Origin: Kiritimatiellia bacterium
GTDB taxonomy: Bacteria > Verrucomicrobiota > Kiritimatiellia > RFP12 > UBA3636
Assembly: GCA_016295275.1 (NCBI GenBank)
Contig: JAEDLN010000142.1
Coordinates: 1-6,220, forward strand
Direction of reading: 5' to 3'
DNA: 6,220 nucleotides
In this document: positions 1-4,281 of the stretch, piece after piece
How the letters are laid out: the number at the start of each line of letters is the position of its first letter
Numbering within the stretch: position 1 is the first letter of the stretch
The notes under the pieces: model-generated
The model's database searches: none
Told to the model about the DNA's origin: nothing
The model's input: the letters and a program-made list of their open reading frames with translations, nothing else
Position numbers and translations under genes: made by a program

Positions 1-5
1 GCGGC

Positions 6-27
6 GGCGCGATGGGGACATCGCGCC
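6..27. repeat. Perfect 9-bp hairpin with GGGA loop (REP-like palindrome)
   Basis: The arms GGCGCGATG (6-14) and CATCGCGCC (19-27) are exactly complementary around a GGGA loop (15-18). The right arm runs directly into the CTACCGC part of the 12-bp repeat found again at 206-217. Small intergenic palindromes of this kind resemble REP-type elements of other bacteria. Whether it belongs to a dispersed family cannot be seen from one window. Confidence 0.6.
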
Positions 28-74
28 CTACCGCAACGGGACCGCACCACGGGACACGGCGGGGCGCACGGCGA

Positions 75-98
75 GGGGCGCGGGCGAGGGCGCGGGGG
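75..98 (+). other. Candidate G-quadruplex motif 1
   Basis: Four G-runs lie at 75-78, 82-84, 88-90 and 94-98, each separated by exactly three bases (CGC, CGA, CGC). This satisfies the classical four-run G-quadruplex pattern with short loops. The six-base rhythm GGGCGM suggests local repeat slippage. It lies in non-coding DNA upstream of the regulator gene. Folding is inferred from the pattern only. Confidence 0.5.
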
Positions 99-229
99 CA
101 AAGCCGCGCACCGCGGTGGCGAGCCGCCACGGGCGATGCGGCGCGGCGGCGCGAGCCGGGGGGCGGCCAAGGGCACGTGGTGGCGGGGCGCGCGGGCGGG
201 GCGGCGCGCCCTACCGCCAAGTCGCACGA

Positions 230-251
230 GGGGGCGGGGCGGGCGAGGGGG
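230..251 (+). other. Candidate G-quadruplex motif 2, just upstream of the promoter
   Basis: G-runs at 230-234, 236-239, 241-243 and 247-251 are separated by loops of 1, 1 and 3 bases, a pattern expected to be very stable if single-stranded. It ends 37 bases before the -35 hexamer and 17 bases before the operator, exactly where the GC-rich block gives way to AT-rich promoter DNA. A role in promoter opening or in insulating the operon is inference. Confidence 0.55.
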
Positions 252-268
252 CGGTTTTTGGAAAAAGT

Positions 269-289
269 ATACTAGTTGTATACCAGTAT
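269..289. promoter_or_regulatory. Inverted-repeat operator, probable autoregulatory site of the GntR/LacI regulator
   Basis: Arms ATACTAGT (269-276) and ACCAGTAT (282-289) are reverse complements with one mismatch (A274 against C284), separated by TGTAT. An overlapping second symmetry is the direct and self-palindromic GTATAC at 267-272 and 278-283. The right arm's last base is the first T of the -35 hexamer, so a dimeric repressor here would block RNA polymerase. GntR-family dimers bind such short AT-rich inverted repeats, commonly in front of their own genes. The spacing does not exactly match the FadR or HutC subfamily consensus. Assignment to the adjacent regulator is inference from position. 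Confidence 0.65.
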
Positions 290-318
290 TGACAAGTGAT
301 TTACATTTGATTTATCAT
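289..318 (+). promoter_or_regulatory. Sigma-70-type promoter of the regulator gene / operon
   Basis: A perfect -35 hexamer TTGACA lies at 289-294. A five-of-six -10 hexamer TATCAT lies at 313-318, with an 18-bp spacer. The region is about 30% GC while the DNA just upstream is about 84% GC. The expected transcription start, 6-8 bases after the -10, is 324-326, coinciding with the ATG at 325. No other convincing promoter is seen in the short gaps before genes 2 and 3, so this may drive all three. Confidence 0.7.
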
Positions 319-324
319 CCGCTC

Positions 325-1443
325 ATGAATGCGCTTAAAAAGAGGAAAATCGAACGAAAGAACGGCGGCAAGTTTCTGTATGAATCGATTGCCGCGACGA
401 TTCGTTCGAGCATTGAGTCGGGGAAGTATGGCGTTGGCAGCCGTCTGCCTTCGCTGGATGATTTTTCGTCGCACTTTGGCGCCAATCGGCTAACGGTCCG
501 AAAAGCGTTGACGATATTGCGGGAAGAAGGGTACATCTATTCGTTGCCGGCGCAGGGCACGTATGTCCGTCAGGCGATGGCCGAGCGGAAACAAGAAGGA
601 ACGGGTGCGGGACAGCGCAAGATTCGGGTAGTCGGTCTGCTCTCACAGGTATTGGTTCCGGCGCATTTCGGTCCCTATCATCAAGAGATCATTGCCGGCA
701 TCAATGAAGCCCTGTTGGAATATGGCGCCAATCTTCTCACGTATGCGGTTGGGTTGATTCGGCCCGACCAGCTGATACATGTCCGGGATGCGGTTCCGGC
801 GGATGCGATGATTTACATGGGGCCGTTCGATCGCGTCATTCTATCGCAATTGGTCCGTTCGGGACCGCCATCGGTTTTGGTTGATTTCGATTCCCGCGGG
901 TTGCCGTGCGATTCGATTTGTCTGGACAATGAGTTGGGGGGCATGGAAGTCGGCCGGCTGTTGGCGGCGCATGGATTGGCGGATGATTTTGCGGTTATCG
1001 AAGGGCGTCCGGACGATGCTTGTGCGGCGCGTATGGAAGGGCTTCGCAAGAGTCTCGAGCAGGAAACGGGTTCCTACCATCCTCGCGTGATTGCAAACGG
1101 GAATTACACGAAAAAAGGCGGTCGGATGGTGATGCAAAAGATTTTCGATGAGATGCGTCCGCTTCCGAAAGCGATTTTCTGTTTGAATGACGAAATGGCG
1201 ATTGGCGCAATGGACCTTCTATTGGAGAAGGGGATTCGAGTGCCGGAGGATGTCCGGATCATTGGCTTTGACGGCATCGAGCAAGGAGCGATTACCCGTC
1301 CGCGGCTTTCGACGGTTTCGATCGACATGCGTCAGATCGGGCGTTTGTCGGTATCGACGCTGTTTCGGCGCTTGTCGAATCCGAGAGTATCGGCGTCTCG
1401 ACTGCTGATTTCGCCGAAGCTTCTGCTTCGCGACAGTTTTTAG
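325..1443 (+). CDS. GntR-type winged-helix transcriptional regulator with LacI-like sugar-binding domain (AraR-like architecture)
   Basis: This is a 372-residue cytoplasmic DNA-binding regulator. Residues about 17-83 form a GntR winged helix: LPSLDDFSSHFG, then NRLTVRKAL (recognition-helix region), then a wing ending QGTYV. Residues about 98-370 form a periplasmic-binding-protein fold as in LacI/GalR effector domains. Marks of this fold are VVGLLSQ at its first strand, CLDNELGGMEVGRLL, FCLNDEMAIGAMDLL (residues 286-300), VPEDVRIIGFDG and a closing RLSTVSIDMRQIGRL segment. This domain order is that of Bacillus AraR, where a sugar releases the protein from DNA. The ligand here is unknown. I chose ATG 325 because the frame upstream to 136 runs through promoter DNA and low-complexity GC-rich sequence, while family homology starts soon after 325. 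No Shine-Dalgarno precedes it, which fits a leaderless mRNA. The gene is followed after 36 bp by the exported-protein gene, so it probably regulates its own operon. Confidence 0.93.
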   Translation: MNALKKRKIERKNGGKFLYESIAATIRSSIESGKYGVGSRLPSLDDFSSHFGANRLTVRKALTILREEGYIYSLPAQGTYVRQAMAERKQEGTGAGQRKIRVVGLLSQVLVPAHFGPYHQEIIAGINEALLEYGANLLTYAVGLIRPDQLIHVRDAVPADAMIYMGPFDRVILSQLVRSGPPSVLVDFDSRGLPCDSICLDNELGGMEVGRLLAAHGLADDFAVIEGRPDDACAARMEGLRKSLEQETGSYHPRVIANGNYTKKGGRMVMQKIFDEMRPLPKAIFCLNDEMAIGAMDLLLEKGIRVPEDVRIIGFDGIEQGAITRPRLSTVSIDMRQIGRLSVSTLFRRLSNPRVSASRLLISPKLLLRDSF

Positions 1444-1451
1444 GATTTTTT
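1415..1451 (+). terminator. Possible weak terminator/attenuator between the regulator and gene 2
   Basis: A 6-bp hairpin CGAAGC-TTCT-GCTTCG (1415-1430) lies inside the last codons of the regulator gene. Six bases later comes a T5 run (1437-1441), and a T6 run follows at 1446-1451, giving a terminator-like shape. The stem is short and the spacing is not ideal, so partial rather than full termination would be expected. It could lower or tune gene 2 transcription relative to the regulator. The T-runs also belong to a pyrimidine-rich leader of gene 2. Confidence 0.3.
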
Positions 1452-1467
1452 CTCACTTTTTCTTTTC

Positions 1468-1472
1468 GGGAG
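1468..1472 (+). promoter_or_regulatory. Shine-Dalgarno-like site of gene 2, after a polypyrimidine leader
   Basis: GGGAG ends seven bases before the ATG at 1480 and supports that start. It is preceded by an almost pure pyrimidine stretch (1446-1467, broken by a single A). U-rich leaders of this kind can recruit ribosomal protein S1. Of the three genes in the window, only this one has a recognisable ribosome binding site. Confidence 0.6.
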
Positions 1473-1479
1473 ACAAATA

Positions 1480-4239
1480 ATGAGAAAAGCAATACAAAGA
1501 TTCCTTGCGGCCGTTCTCTGTCTGACGGCCTACTGTGTTTCCGGCGCGGTTGTCACGTGGACCGGAAATGCCGGAGACGGTCAATGGTTCACGGCCGGCA
1601 ACTGGGATACGGGCGTTTCGCCGGGCAATGCCTTTTCGGATGATGTGATCATTCAAGAAGGCGAAGTTCTGTACACGCCGGGTGGAGATTTCTCGCCGAC
1701 GGGAAGTCTCACGATTGGCGCATCTGCCAGTTTCACACAGGTAAAAGGAGCCGCTTGGCCGAATATAAAGGGTGTACTGAACGTATACGGGACGCTTGAC
1801 TGGGGCACGGCCGGTGCGATCCGGTATGGTGACGGCGCTGCCGTGACCGTCTATACTGGCGGTCGGATCGTCAACCGGGAGACTGCGCAGAGCACGGTGG
1901 CGAATTCCGTTCTGTCGGTCGATGGCGGAACGGTGACCTTTGTCAAGAGTGCGCAATGGAATTCGGGTGATTTTACGGTTCGAAACGGCGGCGTATTGGA
2001 CTGTGCCGGAACGCTTCGGATCGGTCCGACTGCAACGATGCTGCTCACGAATGCCACGGCAAACGTCTATACCTTCGAATTGCAGGCGGGCGGCGGCATG
2101 AAGGTCTTTCATTCGACGCTCACGATTACGAATACAATGACCATCGCATCCGGTTCTTCGCTTTTGCTTGGCGAGGGAGCCGTTTTGAATCGGTTGGGAA
2201 ATCTGCTGTTTTCGGACAGAGTCGTCCTTGACGGCGGCAAGATCAATCTCGACGGGGAGTTTCAGTGGAATTCGAACACGACCCTTTCCGGCGATGTCGT
2301 TTGCAAGATTATGGCTTGTCAGGCGGCGGGTTCACGATTGACGCTCCAATCGGGAAGCGTCACGACCCGCAGCAGTTCCTACAATGGTTTTTACGTTGCC
2401 GGCGGATCGGTGGATTTCGAGTATGGTTCGAAAGCCAAGCTGAACCTGTTTGGTATCGATCCGGCCACCGTTTATTCGAAATACTTTTCGAACGGCTCCA
2501 TCACCTATCGTGCCGCAACGGTTACCGAGGAAGAGTTCTCGAAGCTGTTCACGGTCGAATCGGTTGACATTGACGGTATCGGCACATGTGCCAGCATCTA
2601 TTTGACGGAAGTCGAAGAAGGGACCGCGCAATGGGACGGCATGGCATCCGTCACCAAGATCAACAGTCTCTCTGCCACGGTTGAAGGGACCTTGCAGGAT
2701 GCCGGAACGAGTGGCGGCGACGTCTATCTCTACTATGGAAAAACGTATGGAGGGACGATTCCTGAATCGTGGGAGCATTCGTTGTATCTAGGGCAAGCAG
2801 CAGGGGGGCAGTCGTATACGGCGACGCTTGATCTCCAGCCGGGCAGCGTTTACTCCTTTGGCTTGGCCGTCGTAACGGCAAGCGGAGAGGCTGTTTGGGC
2901 GGCATTCCCGCAGCGGGCGTACTTGGCCGCCGACTATGTCAACACGTTCCTCGGATCGGTCGGATCGGATGGTTCGAATGGCGCCAACTGGTCGCTTGGC
3001 ATTGCGCCGACGGCGTCGCATACGATTTTCATTACGCCGGATGTTTCGCAGAGCGATTTGCTGTGGAGCAGCAACATGACGCAGATTATTGCGGGTTGGC
3101 ATCAGCCGGAGGTTTCGGCGGGGCGCTCGCTTCTCGTCACCTTCCAGACCACGCCCGAGCAGCCGCTCGAAGTCACGGGCGATGTTGTTTTCGAGATGGG
3201 GACATGGGTTCACGACGGTCCCTCGGAGAATCCCACCCATGCGTTTGCGATGCATGTTTGCGGCAACATGCGCATTGGCGCGAACGCGCAAATCAATGCC
3301 GGCAACGGCGTTGCCAACGCAGCCGCCGGAAAACCGCGCGGCTACCGGTTGGCGGGTCCGGGCTTTGTAGCGACGAGCGGCAGCTACGAGGAAGGAACGC
3401 TTGTCTGCAATTTGGGAGCGTCTCACGGCGGCGAAGCCGGCGCGAATGGCGTCACGTACGGCAGTATTCTGAATCCGCTCTCGTACGGATCTTCGGGCAA
3501 CGGCGACAGTGCCATCAGTTATTCCGGAGCGGGTGTCATTGTGCTGATGGTTGACGGCGAGTTGGTTTTGGACGGCGACATTTCCGCGGACGGATTTGCG
3601 TGGGATGCGGCGGCGGCCTGTCAAGGCGGATCTGCCGGCGGATCGGTCAACATTGAAGCCGGTTCGCTGACAGGCGGCGGCGCAATCTCCGCCGATGGCG
3701 GCTCGGCCCCGACCAATAGCGGTTCCGGTGCCGGCGGACGCATTCGCTGCAAAGTCGGCACGGATTCTTTCACCGGCTTTACTGGTCGCATAACTGCCTT
3801 TGGCGGTGCGGGATCGGCAACGGGTTGGGAAACGGCCGGTGCGGGTACGATATTGCTCCAAACCGCATTGGACGATGCCGTTTCCGGCACGCTTCGCATT
3901 GAAAACCGGGATGTCTTCACGGGCCAAAACGATGTCACGCGCTATACGGCGATTCCTTCGTCGGACCACTCCAACGAAGAGCTGAACAAAGTGATGGTCG
4001 AGCTGGCATCGACGGCGCGCGTCCGCATGACGTCGAATTGCGTCTTGGGGGCTGTTACGGCCGTGAATGGGGCCCAGATGCAAATCGAGAAAGACGTCCT
4101 TGTCCGCACGCCTTCTCTGACGCTTGACGGAAGCGTCTACGGAACCGGGCTTTATTCGGCCGCCGAGCTACCCGAATTCTTGACGGGAGACGGCGTGCTG
4201 GAAATCACCTGCATGCAGACGCTGATTCTCTTCCACTAA
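1480..4239 (+). CDS. Large exported Gly-rich beta-helix protein with internal FN3-like module (function unknown)
   Basis: This is a 919-residue protein with a Sec signal peptide: positively charged start MRKAIQR, hydrophobic core to about residue 20, probable cleavage near SGA (21-23). No lipobox is seen. Residues 26-58 (TWTG, GDGQW, AGNWDTG, SDDVII) match the opening seen in many beta-helix adhesin-like proteins. Residues about 60-345 are strand-turn repeats typical of a right-handed beta-helix. Residues about 384-475 resemble a fibronectin-III-type sandwich (SATVEGTL, DVYLYYG, YTATLDLQPGSVYSFGLAV). Residues 488-520 repeat the opening motif (ANWSLGIAPTASHTIFI) and start a second helix region. 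Its Gly-rich rungs at about 700-756 repeat ISADG followed by GSxAGGxI/V. The C-terminus (AAELPEFLTGDGVLEIT) looks like a natural end. I see no autotransporter barrel, PEP-CTERM or dockerin, and no catalytic motif. A structural, adhesive or glycan-contacting surface role is inference from fold and neighbours. Confidence 0.88.
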   Translation: MRKAIQRFLAAVLCLTAYCVSGAVVTWTGNAGDGQWFTAGNWDTGVSPGNAFSDDVIIQEGEVLYTPGGDFSPTGSLTIGASASFTQVKGAAWPNIKGVLNVYGTLDWGTAGAIRYGDGAAVTVYTGGRIVNRETAQSTVANSVLSVDGGTVTFVKSAQWNSGDFTVRNGGVLDCAGTLRIGPTATMLLTNATANVYTFELQAGGGMKVFHSTLTITNTMTIASGSSLLLGEGAVLNRLGNLLFSDRVVLDGGKINLDGEFQWNSNTTLSGDVVCKIMACQAAGSRLTLQSGSVTTRSSSYNGFYVAGGSVDFEYGSKAKLNLFGIDPATVYSKYFSNGSITYRAATVTEEEFSKLFTVESVDIDGIGTCASIYLTEVEEGTAQWDGMASVTKINSLSATVEGTLQDAGTSGGDVYLYYGKTYGGTIPESWEHSLYLGQAAGGQSYTATLDLQPGSVYSFGLAVVTASGEAVWAAFPQRAYLAADYVNTFLGSVGSDGSNGANWSLGIAPTASHTIFITPDVSQSDLLWSSNMTQIIAGWHQPEVSAGRSLLVTFQTTPEQPLEVTGDVVFEMGTWVHDGPSENPTHAFAMHVCGNMRIGANAQINAGNGVANAAAGKPRGYRLAGPGFVATSGSYEEGTLVCNLGASHGGEAGANGVTYGSILNPLSYGSSGNGDSAISYSGAGVIVLMVDGELVLDGDISADGFAWDAAAACQGGSAGGSVNIEAGSLTGGGAISADGGSAPTNSGSGAGGRIRCKVGTDSFTGFTGRITAFGGAGSATGWETAGAGTILLQTALDDAVSGTLRIENRDVFTGQNDVTRYTAIPSSDHSNEELNKVMVELASTARVRMTSNCVLGAVTAVNGAQMQIEKDVLVRTPSLTLDGSVYGTGLYSAAELPEFLTGDGVLEITCMQTLILFH

Positions 4240-4247
4240 TTTGTCCA

Positions 4248-4277
4248 ATGGTCTGCGGACCATCAACCGATTTTTTT
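4248..4277 (+). terminator. Hairpin plus T-run between gene 2 and gene 3 (weak terminator or leader element)
   Basis: A perfect 6-bp stem ATGGTC-TGCG-GACCAT (4248-4263) is followed, after seven bases, by T7 (4271-4277). The gap makes it a poor intrinsic terminator. It occupies most of the 42-bp space before gene 3, whose ATG lies four bases beyond the T-run and has no Shine-Dalgarno. It may cause partial termination or stabilise the 3' end of the upstream message. Confidence 0.35.
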
Positions 4278-4281
4278 ACAT

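Larger units (their letters stand above)
1..254. repeat. GC-rich, repeat- and hairpin-rich intergenic block with no credible gene
   Basis: This block has only about 40 A/T bases in 254 (roughly 84% GC), far above the genes that follow. It contains two 12-bp direct repeats in the same order: GCGGCGGCGCGA at 1-12 and 143-154, and GCGCCCTACCGC at 23-34 and 206-217. This looks like two diverged copies of one unit whose interior differs in length. Palindromes include CACCGCGGTG (109-118) and GGCGCGCC (203-210). The open frames across it encode only Arg/Gly/Ala-rich low-complexity peptide and have no recognisable domain. I read it as non-coding repetitive spacer. It could instead be the end of a longer repeat array lying upstream of the window. 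Confidence 0.7.

Noticed and set aside
1..254. CRISPR array or origin of replication in the repetitive 5' block
   Set aside because: Repeats are short, not evenly spaced and have no spacer-like unique sequences. No DnaA-box cluster or AT-rich unwinding region is present within the block.
267..273. TATACT at 268-273 as a -10 box of an earlier promoter
   Set aside because: The DNA 16-18 bases upstream is a pure G-rich tract with no -35-like hexamer. The sequence is better explained as the operator arm.
12..275. 87-codon open frame on the plus strand in the GC-rich block
   Set aside because: The peptide is Arg/Gly/Ala low complexity, overlaps hairpins and repeats, and runs into the operator. 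GC-rich DNA lacks stop codons by chance.
136..324. N-terminal extension of the regulator to an ATG at 136
   Set aside because: It would translate through the promoter and operator, adds 63 low-complexity residues, and the winged-helix domain starts only after ATG 325.
1480..1560. Gene 2 as a lipoprotein (Cys14 or Cys19 as anchor)
   Set aside because: Residues before each cysteine (AVL, TAY) do not form a lipobox, and an ordinary cleavage site follows at about 21-23.
1453..2112. 219-codon minus-strand open frame overlapping the start of gene 2
   Set aside because: It shows no motif, and its end falls in the leader and signal-peptide region of gene 2, which has a Shine-Dalgarno site and a convincing export signal.
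2788..4083. 431-codon minus-strand open frame opposite gene 2
   Set aside because: It is Arg/Ala-rich with no recognisable domain, and it shadows a protein with consistent beta-helix repeats and a signal peptide.
4120..4239. Autotransporter barrel, PEP-CTERM or dockerin at the gene 2 C-terminus
   Set aside because: No membrane segment with a basic tail, no terminal aromatic beta-barrel signature and no calcium-binding dockerin repeats are visible.
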